Part shown: piece by piece, positions 12,310 through 24,640 of the stretch | Numbering within the stretch: the first letter of the stretch is position 1 | Layout of the letters: the number at the start of each line of letters is the position of its first letter | Assembly (NCBI GenBank): GCA_033961575.1 | Contig: CM066727.1 | Coordinates: 119,896,434-119,960,433 of the forward strand | DNA: 64,000 nucleotides | Direction of reading: 5' to 3' | Source of the DNA: Aselliscus stoliczkanus | Taxonomy: Eukaryota; Chordata; Mammalia; Chiroptera; Hipposideridae | Notes under the pieces: generated by a model | The model's database searches: none | Seen by the model: the letters and a program-made list of their open reading frames with translations, nothing else | What the model was told of the DNA's origin: nothing | Position numbers and translations under genes: made by a program

Positions 12310-12488
12310 TAAATGTATTTATAAACATTATCTCATATAGTCCTCACAACATTGAAATATAAGTGTTCTTGTAAATATTTTTATAATTTAGAAAACCGAG
12401 TCTGAGACATTAAACAATGTGTCAGGGTCACACAGTAGAGCCAGAATTCAAACCCAGGATTGAAATATCCAAGATCAGTCTATTTTAT
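12310..12488 (+). mobile_element. MIR SINE
   Basis: CATTATCTCATATAGTCCTCAC, AATTTAGAAAACCGAGTCTG, GTGTCAGGGTCACACAGTAG and CCAGAATTCAAACCCAGG. Abuts the pyrimidine tract. 12490-13080 contains nothing recognisable. Confidence 0.8.
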
Positions 12489-13084
12489 CAATTTATTTCT
12501 GATAAAAACAAAAACAAAAACATCTCATTGTTGAAAAACAGCAATGTCTTCATGAGTTATTAAATGTTAATTTTAAAGTTAATGGAAAGGAAGAAAAAAC
12601 TTGAAAAACGTAAGACAAATCAAGAAGACAGCATAATTTTATAGCCCTAAGCAAAAGATAGAGGAAAACAGAATTAAATAAGGAGTAAATATTAGTTTCT
12701 TTAAGACTCTTCTTGATGTATTATAAAAATTGATCATGTATCCCTTAAAGTCATAATACAATTATCTGGATGTAATCATTTGACAATGACCTGCAATTCT
12801 AGGAGTGTACTTTGATATTCAAAGACAGCAACAATGGTCTCCAGGGACAGAGAAAAAAAAATACTTATAGTAACATGTGTGAAAAGATATCATTTACAGA
12901 GAAGCCCAAGATATTTTATTGCTGGTTTCCCTGATGACTCCTTATCAATAAGCATAGGTTCCTCTAAAGATAAGAAATGGAATGTTTGGGTTTCAGTTTA
13001 GGGATTTCTAATTGAACAGGTGATTTGTCAAATAATTGGATACTCTAAAATAGATTCCAAAATGCTTAACTGACCTCCAAAGCT

Positions 13085-13372
13085 ACAAGATCTGTTTCTC
13101 TAACCTCCCCAGCCTCATCTCAACCACCCTCAGCTGGCTTTTCACACTGGCCTTCTTACTTGATTTTCAAATTTTTTCATGAGTACCGCAACCATTCATG
13201 CTCCTTCTGTTTTAGAACCTTCACATTTTCACTGCATTTCCTTTGCCCATCCCCTCCCTCCATTCCTTCTCTGCCCTATCTCCTAACCTCTTTCTGCCCT
13301 TTCTTATTGATCCTCCATGTCTCAGTTTGCCCTTTCTTAGAGAGGTCCTCCCAGACAGCACTGGCCAGGTAC
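13085..13372 (+). mobile_element. L2 LINE, 5' part of an interrupted copy
   Basis: CTAACCTCCCCAGCCTCATC, CTTTAGAACCTTCACATTTTC-like region, TTGCCCATCCCC and a CTTAGAGAGGTCCTCCCAGAC block are the L2 3' region. It resumes at 13590 after a MIR. Confidence 0.65.
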
Positions 13373-13389
13373 ATCCCCCCAGCCCAAGC

Positions 13390-13580
13390 TGAGTGCTTAC
13401 TAGTTCCAGATGCTGTTGTAAATGATTTGTGTGTGCTATGTCATTAATCCCCACAACAACCCTTGGAGGAAGGTACTGCTACAGCACCATGCTATAGCTG
13501 GGTCAACTGAGGCATGGACCTCTGTCGCAGGGCTGGGACCATGAAGAACAAGACTCAAGCCTCCTCGTTGGATTACAGAG
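13390..13580 (+). mobile_element. MIR SINE nested in L2
   Basis: GAGTGCTTACTAGTTCCAGATGC, TGTCATTAATCCCCACAACAACCC, GGTCAACTGAGGCATGG, then CAAGACTCAAGCCTCC. L2 sequence lies on both sides in the same orientation, so the MIR inserted into the L2. Confidence 0.75.
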
Positions 13581-13589
13581 CCCATCTTC

Positions 13590-13835
13590 TCTCAACTGCA
13601 CAGCTAAACTGTCCTTCATAGGAAATTCTATATGCTCACTCTTAGCATTCTTCTCTATGAAGCACTTTTTCTCATAATTATTTGTGAAAAGATTTGGCTT
13701 TTGTCCATATTTTCTATTATAACCTCTATGAGAGCATGGTCTAACTCTCAACTGCAACCCCAATATCTAGCCCCATGCCTGAAACAAAAGAGGTGGCCAA
13801 TAAATATTTGAAGAGTAAATGAATTAATAGATGAT
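13590..13835 (+). mobile_element. L2 LINE, 3' part of the interrupted copy
   Basis: CTCTATGAGAGCATGGTC, CCCCAATATCTAGCCCCATGCC, GTGGCCAATAAATATTTGAAG: the L2 terminus, continuing the copy broken at about 13372. 13840-14560 shows nothing recognisable. Confidence 0.7.
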
Positions 13836-14574
13836 CAAATGGAGGAACAGATGGATGGACAGATGAATGACTTTGTTAGCTTATGTCTTAAAAAGATGGT
13901 GCCAGTAACTCTTGGATTTTAAGCTTATCTACATATATACAAAAACCCTGTCTCTGGGGCAGCAATATCATCATCTTAAACAAAAAGCAGAGTACCTGGG
14001 ACTACAGATTTTGGACAACAATAATTCTTAGGCACTTTGGCCAGATTGTTTTCAACTGCATCTTAATCTGTTGTCAGCGTAGGTGAAGGAATTCAGAAGT
14101 GTTCTGTCAGTGGCCCCCTGTGTGGTGTGCTCTGCTGCTGTCAGATAAAGATAAGACACGGGCCATTTTAGAAAAGCCACATGATTGTGATACAACCCTT
14201 TCATCCAGCCATGGAAGACACAGTGACTGATAATAATTTCAGAAACATCACCTACTCACCAAATTTCTGAACTCAAACACAAATCAACAGTAGTGAGGCA
14301 TACAGCAATTATTTCACAGGACTGCGAGGTTTGAACACAGCCTTTTGAAGAAAAAGTATTTTGCAAAGGTATTCCATTTGAAAAGAGTATGGCAATTTTT
14401 CTTGAGATCAAAGGCTGATTTCAAAGAAAAGACCTCTCAATATTTTTCCTCATTTGGGTGTCTGGCCTGCGCAGAAATATAAATCCAAAATGGAGCTAGT
14501 CTGTTAACAACCACATGTATAGCATCTTCCATGGGTGAGATTTATGAATGATAGGGTGAGCTGTGGTATATCAA

Positions 14575-14665
14575 TTGATACCATGTTTTGGGCATTTTAC
14601 CTGTATTACCTTACTCAGTCTACAACAAAACCCTGTGATAAAGACTTGGAAACTGAAGCTTGAGC
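14575..14665 (+). mobile_element. MIR fragment
   Basis: TTGGGCATTTTACCTGTATTACC, CAGTCTACAACAAAACCCTGTG, GAAACTGAAGCTTGAG: MIR 3' half. Confidence 0.6.
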
Positions 14666-14888
14666 TTTAATTGTAGCCCTGCCAATTACTAGTGGTGGGA
14701 TTTAAGGAAGTTACTTTAACATCTCAAGTTCTTTGATTTCTCAGTTGTGAGGTGGGGATAATAATAGTACCTCTGCCCCACAGTCATGGTGAAGATGGAC
14801 TAAGGTAATGCAGGTAAAAAATGATTAACAGCTCCTGACACATAGCAAATGTTTAATACACATTTGGTATAATTAGTAATTATTATTC
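14666..14888 (+). mobile_element. MIR SINE
   Basis: TAGCCCTGCCAATTACTAGTGG, AGGAAGTTACTTTAACATCTC, GAGGTGGGGATAATAATAGTACC and GACACATAGCAAATGTTTAAT. It lies head to tail with the preceding MIR fragment. Confidence 0.8.
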
Positions 14889-15084
14889 AGTATTGATGAA
14901 AAGGTAGAGATAATATAATTTCTTATATTTTTACCCCCACAGCCAAATAAACACCTAGAACAACATCCCTCTTCCCTCCTTGTAAAATTAAATCCCTTTT
15001 CCAATTTGACTTATACCCTTATACTCCTAGTGTATGTTTATAGTTAACTCTGCACAACTGTACTTGTATTTGTATTTATTTCTC

Positions 15085-15172
15085 TCAACCTTTTCTTCTT
15101 CCTATTATCAGATACCTAGTACTACCTAGCCCATCCTTTGTGCTCAGTAAATATTTGTGAAATTCAATTGAA
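15085..15172 (+). mobile_element. L2 LINE 3' terminus
   Basis: GATACCTAGTACTACCTAGCC and GTGCTCAGTAAATATTTGTGAA match the L2 end. Confidence 0.65.
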
Positions 15173-15404
15173 AGTGTGGTTTGGAAAAAACTGCCCAAAA
15201 CGTTTTCAACCCAGTAAATAAATGTATCACTTTGCGTCATGTCTTTGACACTACCCTTATTTGCTCTTTCTGACTAGGAAGTGCACATTTTAAATTAGAA
15301 GTCCCTAGAATAGAAATCCAGTCTTGGGTTGAGGTTTAGGGGCTGTGTCAGCAGGCTCATGGTTTTTTGTTGGGCCTGGGTGGGCAGTAGCCAGGTGAAC
15401 AAGA

Positions 15405-15628
15405 ATGAAGAGAATGGGAGTCTGGGAGATAAACAAGCTTGGATTGCATCCTGGTCCTGCCACTTGTGGTTTTGGCCAACTTTGCATCATCATGGAGCCT
15501 CACCTTCTTCAGCCAAGAAGTGGAAATAAATCCTCTGTATCTTTAGTTAATCTAGGATAAGAGATGATATGTGTAACATGTGTGGCACACAAGTGAGAGT
15601 TCAATAAATGGTAGCTATTGGTCTTCTG
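15405..15628 (+). mobile_element. MIR SINE
   Basis: CTTGGATTGCATCCTGGTCC, GCCACTTGTGGTTTTGGCC, GAGCCTCACCTTCTTCAGCC and GAGTTCAATAAATGGTAGCTATTGG. Good order along the family. Confidence 0.75.
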
Positions 15629-15902
15629 AATATAAGTCTAGTTACCCAGGTGAGAGTTTCTATTAGGGCTAAAATCGATTTAGAAGGTCAATCTCAAGAC
15701 AACTTAACCAGGGTCATAGACAAACTGGAGTCATAAAACAGGAGAGAAGAGCTTGTGTTAAAGGTTGACTGGGCTCCCACCAAGGGGCAGACCTCTTCCA
15801 TAAAACAGGCCTAAATCTCCAGCCCAATATGGGCTGCCAAGTCAAGTCAAGCAAGTTTTGTTTGTAGACCAATTCTAGGCTGAATGCCACTTTGTAAACT
15901 CC

Positions 15903-16062
15903 AGCCTTGCTACTCAAAGTATGGTCCAAGGACCAGCAGTATCAATATCACCTGGAAGCTAGTTAGAAACGCAGGTCCTCAGTCCCCTAAATCAGAATCA
16001 GAATTGTACTGAGATCCCCTGGTGATTCACACAGACATAAAAGGTTGAGGAGCAGTGACCTG
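15903..16062 (+). mobile_element. MER5A-type hAT MITE
   Basis: GCTACTCAAAGTATGGTCC, ATATCACCTGGAAGCTAG, TTAGAAACGCAGGTCCTC and a closing GAGGAGCAGTG. Diverged. Confidence 0.8.
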
Positions 16063-16477
16063 ATAAAAGCCAAGACACACCTGATTGACTTTCCTTCAAA
16101 ATAAATCTGCTTGTGTCTGATAGGCTAAGACTCTGAACTCCCACCTGGTTGGCCAGGATCTGAGGCAGGGTGGTTCTGCACTCCAGGTCCCCAACTCTCA
16201 AGGCTGTTGATTGGGTAGTGACACATCAGCCCTCATGGGGAATAATGGCATTCTACCGGGACCCTACAACCCTCTTTCTTTGGAGACCTAGATTCCTTGG
16301 CACTGCAGGCAGGTTCTCGTGGAAGAATCTTTTATTTATGTGACTATGAGCCAGTCCCCCCACTATCCCCAAAGGGTCCACCATTCATCTGCTTATGCCA
16401 TTCTTTTTGCTTAAATAACTTCTCACACTACCCCAATTATCCAGATTTATCAAAACCTTCTTCATCTTTCTTTTATC

Positions 16478-16637
16478 CAGTGCTTCTTAAACTTGGCTAT
16501 GTTTTAGAATCATCTAGTTCCAGTCTTCTGATGAAGCAAAAAACAGAACCAACCAACCAACCAACCTAACAAAATCCAATGTTTAGGCCTCTCCGGTTTA
16601 TTCCAAAGTTCAGTCAAGAGTGAGAACCACTGCTTTC
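16478..16637 (+). mobile_element. MER20-type hAT MITE with (AACC)n
   Basis: Opens CCAGTGCTTCTTAAACTTGG and closes GTCAAGAGTGAGAACCACTG, with a TAGGCCTCTCCGG internal block. A short AACC run (16546-16566) interrupts it. 16640-17300 shows nothing else. Confidence 0.65.
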
Positions 16638-17302
16638 AGCTTTTAGTATTTTTTTCACTTCTAAACTGTCTATGGCTTTTCAATAGGACTTAACTATATG
16701 TTATTTTGTGCTGTTCTCCAATTTGTCAATCATTAGAGATTATTGACAGAAGTGCTGAGAAAGGCTCATATGGGCTTGTTAGAGTCAATGTCATGGTGAA
16801 AACAAGGTGTGTAATGGTGGCTGCTGTGCATCTCTCTCCAGCTCCATCTTCAGTGTGGTCCCACTGGGGGCTGGCGATTGGCCATGGTAGGTAGTTACAG
16901 GACAGAAAATCAGGATACAAATCAGAGCATTAAAGATTTATTTTTTTTCAGAGAGCTGGTTGGTTAAGTATATACAAGCATACCCCAGTTCCTAACTTTG
17001 TTATTCCCCACCTTTAGCACCCAGTATAGGGACTAGAGTAGAGATTAATAGGTTATTAATGGGGCAGCAGTTTTCAGGGCAAGATTTGTTGAGCTTCAAA
17101 TAAAAAACAGGGTAGAGACAGGAGATAGTGAGGGAGGGAGAGTAAAACTGGGTAGAGGAGGTGGCTCTAAGGAGGAAAATTGACATCAGACTCTAGGGGC
17201 AGATACAGATCTGCTTTGACACAAAGTGATTTTAAGTAAACACCTAAATCAGTTGGGGTTGGGGGAGGGTTCGAGGTGGCAACAATGATGACCTTGAACA
17301 GA

Positions 17303-17800
17303 AACTTCACAGAAGGTATATGAAAGGCCAGTATTGATGATCAACATCGTAACTCATTAGGAAAATGCAAATTAAATGCACATCGGTATGCCATTGCACT
17401 CCCAGTAAATGGCTAATATCAAGAAGACTGACAATACAAAATTTTGGAAAGGATGTGGAGTAACCAGAACTCGCATACATTGCTGATGGGGCTATAAAAT
17501 GAAACAAACTCTTTAGAGAACTCTTTGTCAGTTTCTTATAAAGTTAAGTGTACATCTATATTATTAACAAGCAGTTCCATTGCTAGGTATTTGCCTAAGT
17601 GAAGTGAAAATGCCACAAAAAGACTTGTATAAGGATAGCAGCCTTACTTACAACAGCTAAAAACTAGAAAGAACCCAAATGTCCATTCAAAGGAGTATGG
17701 ATAAGCTAACTGTGGTACATTCATAAAACAGGATCCCATTGAGCAATAAAACAAAAAAGAGAAAACTACTGATTCAAGATGAATGAGACAGAAACAGGAA
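17303..17800 (+). mobile_element. L1 ORF2 3' remnant
   Basis: Plus-strand text encodes a decayed L1 ORF2 C-terminal region: GGAAAATGCAAATTAAATGC, GGAAAGGATGTGGAGTAACC, GCTGATGGGGCTATAAAATG, TTGCTAGGTATTTGCC and AAATGTCCATTCAAAGGAG. Stops and indels throughout; no intact frame. Confidence 0.85.
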
Positions 17801-17828
17801 AAATGAAGGCAGTTATTATACCAATTTG

Positions 17829-17862
17829 AAAACCAACCAACCAACCAACCCCCCACCAACCA
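17829..17862. repeat. (AACC)n microsatellite
   Basis: Imperfect AACC units (CCAACCAACCAACC with C-run) at the end of the L1 remnant. Confidence 0.85.
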
Positions 17863-18410
17863 AAGACATAAAACAGATACCAACAGAAAGCAGCCACTGA
17901 ATCTGTTCCTGCCTGCTCACACCATGGACTTTATATTCTAAATATGGTCACTATGAACTTTCAAACACATTGCCCATACATTTTTAGGGAAATTTTTCCA
18001 TTTTTCCATTTTTATTTTTTTGAAAAAAGAAAAGCAGGTGCATCCTACAGGATTGTTTCATTTCTGATTTGTATTCAATCCATTGGCCACCTGCTAATGT
18101 TGAAGTAGAATGTAATGATAATATACTTAATTCAGAAAGTCAATATATGGGTATTTTGACATTTTTAGAATCCTAGGCAGTGATTAGAGGTGACCAGGGA
18201 CACAGAGCTTCAATAATAAAGACTGACCAGAAACTCAGAAAGGCAACTTTCTCATCTTAGGTGTCTCATTGACTCATTGAAAAATGTTGCCTGAAGGCTA
18301 TTCAAATGTGAAATGGCATTACCTCCTATACCACCAAGGACAGCCCTGCCTTTCCAGAATGATCAGATGGTCATCAAGGTAGAAGGCAGCTGATATGTGC
18401 AACAAGCAAG

Positions 18411-18411
18411 A

Positions 18412-18451
<40 letters not shown>
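18411..18451. repeat. (AC)n microsatellite
   Basis: About 20 AC units. Flanked by unannotated sequence (17865-18410 and 18455-19295). Confidence 0.97.
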
Positions 18452-18452
<1 letters not shown>

Positions 18453-19504
18453 CACGGATGTATACATGCACACAAACAAAAAAAACACTGTATCACCAGC
18501 TCTGGGTTTTGAGTTCAGAAAGAGCTATGCCAACACACTTTGTGTTTTTTATGTTCTACAGATCAATAAATAGAGAGCAAATTTATTCTTCCTGAGAGCA
18601 TGTATTTAAGAAATTAGCAAGGGTTAGGAAACCCTTTTTTAAACATGTCTTTGGACTTACTTTATAAGGTTATATGAAACAATGAAATCATTGTTCTGTA
18701 TCAGAGTCTAATCTCCTTGGAAATAACATTTTACTATCTGGTTCCATTGCTTTGTAGTTGAGTGTGTATTAAGTCTGAGATCTACATATAACCCACAAGG
18801 ACAAATGGGTTCCTCGCTGCCACAGTCTATATTTGTAATCAGACAATCAATATGGCTACCATGTGCCAACTTCACCGGAGGAGGGTGAGTGAGCCTGTTT
18901 GAGATCCATGATACTAAAGAAATAATGTGATGAAGCTGTATGAATAGTGCCTATTGTTTGCCTGTATTTTAAATGTTCTCATTTTTCGCAACATTTTATG
19001 GAGAGCTCTTAAAAGGCCTTTATTGATAGAGATACTCATTAAATGTCAGTTTTAAAAGAGGTGTTGTTGATGTAATGTAATATAATCTGCTTTTGCATAA
19101 GGCTTTTTATCCCAGTGTATTGAGGGGTACTTTGCCAACCTAATCCTATCACCAAAATCCAAGATGTAATTCATAGAAGCTAAGAAAACTGCCTTCTGGA
19201 TTTAAATTCAGATGCATGAGATACTTGTTAGAGCCAATACTCCAAAAAGATTGACATAAATCTGGCACACAACTGTCTTTCTCTATGATAACTAGACATT
19301 GAATATTTACTCACTCAATAACTATTTATTATGTACTATATACCAAGTGCAGTGCTAGGCAGTGGAAAAAAAAGCTATTGTCCTTACTTTCTAATGACAG
19401 AAATAAACATGGAAGTACATTGATAACAATACAGTATGATAATGGCAACGTCAGTGCAATTTATGTAATATAAGTGCAATGAGCAGGTTAGAGAGCTTGA
19501 ATAG

Positions 19505-19688
19505 AGCGTTGATTCTCAAAACATGGTCCCAGCACCAGAAGAATCAACATCATCTGGGAAACATTAGAAATGCAAATCCTCAGGCCCCACAACTATTGAA
19601 TTTTAAACTTGGTAGGCAAACCCTGGGATCTGTGCTTTGACAAACCCTGAAGCTAATTCTGATGCTTGCTAGCGTTCAAAAACCACTG
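19505..19688 (+). mobile_element. MER5A-type hAT MITE in L2
   Basis: GATTCTCAAAACATGGTCCC, CAACATCATCTGGGAAACATTAG, GAAATGCAAATCCTCAGGCCCC and TGATGCTTGCTAGCGTTCAAAAACCACTG: a nearly full-length copy. Confidence 0.85.
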
Positions 19689-19692
19689 GCCT

Positions 19693-19830
19693 AGAGCAGT
19701 GACTCAGACTCTGGTGCATATTAGCATCACCTGAGTGGCACTTCAGACTCCCAATGTTCAGGCCACAGCCCAGACCAATTAAATCAAAATCGTCTGGGGT
19801 AGTGAAATGATGTCTGTGCCAGGTTTCAAA
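19693..19830 (+). mobile_element. MER20-like hAT MITE in L2
   Basis: GAGCAGTGACTCAGACTCTGG, TTAGCATCACCTGAGTGGC, CAGGCCACAGCCCAGACC and AATTAAATCAAAATCGTCTGG. It sits directly beside the MER5A copy. Confidence 0.65.
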
Positions 19831-20110
19831 GTCAAATAAGATATTTCCAGGAAGACACAGTGAGAAGTCACCCCATGCAGAAGGAAGATGCCACAAAGGC
19901 TTGGAAGCATGAAACAGCTCTGTATATTGGAGGTCAAATCAACATTGTTGCTGAGGCATAAAGTTTGACGGGGAAAGTAAAGGAAGAATGAACTGGAACG
20001 GTAGGCGGGGTCAGTGCGCCGAGGGCGACGACTTGGAGGATGAATAGCTTGGTGATATTTTATTCTGAGCTTTCTTGGGAAGTCGTTTGGGGTTCCATTT
20101 TACTACCTAC

Positions 20111-21305
20111 CCATCTTGCTTCTGGGGCTCGGCTTTCCTAGTAAAACCATTCTTTCAGCTGAGGCTGTCTGTGATTAAGATCAGCGATTACTTAGCACTC
20201 AGCAAATCTCAGCCACATGCTGCTCTGAGCGGAAGGTGAGATGGAATTGGTAGCAGATAACTCAGAAAAGGAGAGTGTTGCTTTAGACTTCTTCCCGCCC
20301 CCCCCCCCGCTGAATCAGGGAGGGACTCTGGAATAACTACATCTGCCCTCCAAGAAATCAAAGACAGGCACAGGAAGTGGGTGGAAAGAGCTTCTGACGA
20401 GCCTCAGCTGCCGCCTGCCTTCTGTCTACTGTGGGCACGGCAGCTGCACAGGCCCTCTTGTTGGTAGACAAGACAGGATCTTTTCAGTCCCGTGATCTCA
20501 ACCTCATCTCCAATGGTGGAGAAGAGAGAAACTGAAATTCTTCTCTGTGACTTCTCACATGAGAATGTGACAGTTACTTGGGGTAACAGGTTTCCTTTGA
20601 GCCCGGCGGCCAGCAAGGGCTATCGTACGGAGTATGCACAGCCATGCTCATGTCAGAGAAGGGGAGAAGGATGACAGGGAGGCAGGAGTAGTCCATTCTT
20701 TGATTCATATCCTATAAATATTTCTGAGACACAGAAATGGGCAAAACCTTAAGCCACAGCCATTTTTCATCTTAGCAGAGGGGGGCCATGGTGATTGAGC
20801 AAAGCATCTAGCACCCCTTGTCTACCCTTCCTCTCTTCTACCTCCCCTTGAACATTTTCAGGGTGTCAGATGCTCTAACAGAACCTACTCTTTGAATTGG
20901 ATTCAAGGTCAGTCTAACTAGGTGTTCACATTTACAGCCTGCTAACGAGATCAGAGCAACTACGAATCAGCTGTGAAGATAAAGGTTCACATCAAGCTGT
21001 ACTGACTTTATTAGGTTTGAATCTCTAACTTTGAAATAGGAAATATGACATATGAAAAAAAAAGGAAACATATGAAATGGAGGAAAGTAGGGATGCATAT
21101 GCTTTGGACAGGGTGCATCAGCTGACTGAGCCTGGGATTGTGGTGGACAATTTAGACTCATTTGGAATGAAAGTAAGCTCATCATTTGATCCAAATTGGG
21201 CCCCGCCAGCCATGTCATCTCTCACATCTCCATCCATCATCTCACATGATATATTGGAAGAAAGGGCCAAACCAGTTTCCTCCCGGCAGGTAATTTGGTT
21301 TTCCT
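20111..21305. other. Unannotated stretch with C11-type run
   Basis: No gene or clear transposon. Contains a C-run at 20297-20309 and somewhat higher GC at 20280-20650. Overlapping antisense frames of 60-83 aa have no domains. Confidence 0.45.
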
Positions 21306-21315
21306 CCTCAGTTAA

Positions 21316-21480
21316 TTTTTTTTATTAGTTTCAGTTATACAAAACAATGTGATAGTTAGACATTTATACCCCTCACAAAGTAATAACCTGCCCTCCCCCA
21401 ATCTACTACTACCCCTCTGACATTGTATATAGCTGTTAAAATTCCACTGACTATTCTTTATGCTGTACTCCACATCCTGT

Positions 21481-21518
<38 letters not shown>
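21316..21518 (-). mobile_element. Short L1 3' end with TSD and (AT)n
   Basis: Antisense L1 3' UTR (ATTAGTTTCAGTTATACAAAAC, GTTAGACATTTATACCCC, CTGTACTCCACATCCTGTG). Target duplications CCTCAGTTAA at 21306-21315 and 21519-21528 bracket it. Its distal end is an AT microsatellite, 21484-21517. Confidence 0.85.
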
Positions 21519-21519
<1 letters not shown>

Positions 21520-21544
21520 CTCAGTTAAATTTTAATGGATCCCT

Positions 21545-21612
21545 TTTGGTTGACTCTTTATTATACATTGAAGCCTTACTTTGTGCCAAGCTATAATAAG
21601 CACTTTATATGG
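21545..21612 (+). mobile_element. MIR fragment
   Basis: CTTTATTATACATTGAAGCC, ACTTTGTGCCAAGC, AATAAGCACTTTATATGG: MIR 3' domain. Confidence 0.5.
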
Positions 21613-21614
21613 CA

Positions 21615-21860
21615 ATATGATAGCTTAATTCTTAAACCACAGGCCTTAGAATCATTCTGCCAGTTTCATACCTCAACTTTATCCCTTTGAGCAAGACACC
21701 TAAACTAGGCTAGCCTCAGTTTTCTCATATGTTAAACAGGAATAATGATAATAGTACTTGCCTTATTGGAGTAATATGGGAGTTAATGAATTTACATAAT
21801 ATGCTTGCTATAGTGCCTGACACAAAGTGAGTACTCAGTAAATGTTGCATATTATCATGT
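21615..21860 (+). mobile_element. MIR SINE
   Basis: TTGAGCAAGACACCTAAACTAGG, CCTCAGTTTTCTCATATG, AATAATGATAATAGTACTTGCC and GCCTGACACAAAGTGAGTACTCAGTAAATG. Confidence 0.85.
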
Positions 21861-21889
21861 ACCGCCATTTTCACTAAGTATGTACACCT

Positions 21890-22030
21890 CTTCCTACGTG
21901 CAAAGCAGGAGGGGGAGAGAGATTTAGAGAGCTTAAGATCCAATTCAAAGTCTTACTCCTTGTAGGTGGGAATTCAGGATTCAAACTCAGTTCTGGGGGT
22001 AGAGTCCAGGCTGTTGAACACCAATAGACA
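21890..22030 (+). mobile_element. MIR fragment
   Basis: GAGAGATTTAGAGAGCTTAAG, GTGGGAATTCAGGATTCAAAC and GAGTCCAGGCTGTTGAACACC, the end of a MIR. 22031-23135 shows only AT-rich unique sequence. Confidence 0.55.
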
Positions 22031-23139
22031 GCTTCTACCAAACAGTTACTTTTCAGTATTTGATCATTTAAACCACTTCTCCTCTCCTTCTCAAATGATA
22101 CCCAGTTTGCCATGTGCATAATTTCTCCAATCTTATGCCTTTCTGCTCTTGTTTGATTCCCCTTCTCAGTTTGCAATTTTACTGTTGTGTTTCGGCATTG
22201 TATTCACAACAGTTTTTAATACCGTCTGTTATAAACTAGTCATTTTGCTTCCACACATTCCTAAAGATAAGACTGTTTCTTAAGAAAAAATAGAATAAAG
22301 CAGGAACAGATTCTCAGATGTAATCATCAATGAATATCTGAGCACTTGCAGGGTCATTCACTTTCAAATAATTCCTTTTCTTGTCTGCATGACAAAGACT
22401 CAGTAACACTCTTCTAAAGACAGCTGCCTATTGTAGTCTGGGTGAAAAGCTTCACCAATACATCTGTGCTCAGTTTAACAATGAGAACCAAAATGGTATA
22501 GGTTTCAGATATATGTGTACAAATTATATATGAATATATTCATGCATGTGTGTGTGTATATGCACATGGACACACGCACAAATACATATACCTATATAAT
22601 CATTTTGGACTGTCAGAGAAGATATAGTTGGGCTTTTATAGGCTACATCCACAAACCAGCACCATAAAATTGAGAAACAAACAATTCAGTCACCTATCAA
22701 TCTGTTGAATTGAAACAACTGAAATTGGATAGTTTTTCTGGGTCTGTTTAGGTGTGGATAACATGAGAGTCAATTACTGGAAGTCAATTGTTTTCACATG
22801 TATACGATATCAAACAGGTCTATTTTAGAACTATAATATCAAATGGATTCTTCACAATTATGGCAAAACATGGTTGTATAATGTCCAGTAATATATCTGT
22901 GTAAATGTTGTCAACTGACATGTTCTTTTGTTTGAGTTCCCGGTTAGCCACATACTGTGGTTTGTTGGAGGCTGGAGTTGTACCTTGCTCATACTTTTTA
23001 CACTCTCTCCTGGTATGTGTTGCTTCTCATATGGTTTTTACTCAATAAAGAAGTATAATGAACTGAAACACTCTCTTTTAAAGCTTACTAGTTAACTGGT
23101 TAAGGAGCTACAAGTATAAAAGATGTCTTTTTTTTTTCT

Positions 23140-23300
23140 TAATCTTTTGAAAAATAGTTAACTGTTCAACATTCACTGAGCACTCATCGTTTCTAAGATG
23201 TGCTTTGGAGGAATGTAAAGAAGTGTTAGAAAACAGTTAAGCCCATCTCTCCCTTCAGGTAGCTCCCAGACTAACTGCATTAGCCTTGTATCTAAATAAT
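23140..23300 (-). mobile_element. L2 LINE fragment (probable)
   Basis: TCAACATTCACTGAGCACTC and CCATCTCTCCCTTCAGGTAGCTCCCAGACTAAC resemble the antisense L2 end. Weak. 23301-24485 is otherwise unannotated. Confidence 0.4.
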
Positions 23301-24487
23301 TATCAAGTTACAGATCTTGTCTCTGGGCTGTGAACGTCTAACCATATTGTAGAAACAGACACAGCATCACTTCCTGCATAGGCTTCACAAACAGAAGAAA
23401 TTGTATGTACTGTACTCTTCACTTTTCTTTAAGTTAGCTCTTCTAGGCTACAGAGAAACTCAGGAAAACCACATAAGAGGAAGCCCAACTTTGTTGATTT
23501 CCCAATGTATGAAGATCCTTGATAACATGATTATTAAGAAACTGCTCCCTGTTGACACAGGCTCTGGGCCACATGCTCACCCTTCCTAGTGACCCTTCAG
23601 GACTCCGTCTCCATTGGGACAATGATTACAGAATTAGAAGGGCACGTTCATTTACAACCTCACCACAGCCACTCATAATCATAACTATAACACAGCGATC
23701 ACTTTTGTGGCATAAATCGGGGTAAGATGGCAGTGTGAGGTAGGTGGGGGCTCTAAAATGTCTGAAAATGATCATTTTCTGTGAACTCCATCACTGGGGT
23801 ATTTCATCAGAGATTTGTCTCTTCCGTTATTTATTCTACACACATTTACTTCTTTGTGCGAGGCTTCGTTTCCATGTGAGAGCCCCATACATGAAAAGAT
23901 GTGGATCCTGTCCATAAAGGAATTTATACGTCTGGCTAGACTATTTGAAGGCCACAGATGTGTGGCACCCACTCCCAACCCTTCTGAACGAACAACTGTT
24001 AGGTTCTGAAACTATATACAGTATTTGCTTTAAGAAACTACAGCATAGGAAGTCCTAAAATATACCACAGAGTATGAATAGGTTGAGAATGATATTATGC
24101 TGCAGCTTAATGCAGACTGTAGCCAGGGGCAAGATATCTCATAACTAATTATATTCATTTTGCACTTAACAGAGACATTCAAAGTACAGATCTGAAAATG
24201 TGTAAGTTGAACTTCTGTTAAAATTACACCCTCCCTAAGAAAAATAGTTCTCTTGCTATACTTTAGGCTACCTTTACCGGCTGCCAAAACACTTCATTTA
24301 ATTTTGGGAAAAAAGTCCATCCAACTGTTGTCAGGGATCATGTAACAACCAGTTGTTTGTCTGATTTTTTTTTTTAAACCTTGTAACTGAACATTTGTGT
24401 TCTGGTGACCCAGCCTTAGGCTACTTAAGGGAGAGGGAACTGAAAGAATCGATTCAAACAGTCAATGGAAAGGAGAATGTGCGTTCC

Positions 24488-24640
24488 TACAGTTTGGGAA
24501 TTTATAACACTTCCACATACATTATCTCATTTAATTATTGCATAGGTTTTGCAGATACAGGCACTATTATTGTCCCTCACCTCAAAGATGAGATGTTCTT
24601 TGAAGAGCAGTAACAAAGGTAGGATTAAACATAGCTGTTC
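24488..24640 (+). mobile_element. MIR fragment
   Basis: TTCCACATACATTATCTCATTTAATTATTGC, ACTATTATTGTCCCTCACC and GTAACAAAGGTAGGATTAAAC follow MIR order. Confidence 0.65.

Larger units (their letters stand above)
19300..20110 (-). mobile_element. L2 LINE with two nested hAT elements
   Basis: Antisense L2 text in three parts: 19300-19504 (CTCACTCAATAACTATTTATTATG, CAGTGCTAGGCAG), resuming at about 19840 (ATTTCCAGGAAGACACAGTGAG) and again to 20110 (GTAGGCGGGGTCAGTGCGCC, TTTTATTCTGAGC). The middle is occupied by MER5A- and MER20-like MITEs. Confidence 0.6.

Noticed and set aside
12001..12328. Frames of 80-100 aa rich in Lys/Glu/Arg or Phe/Leu/Ser
   Set aside because: They are translations of the CCTT/CTTT tract.
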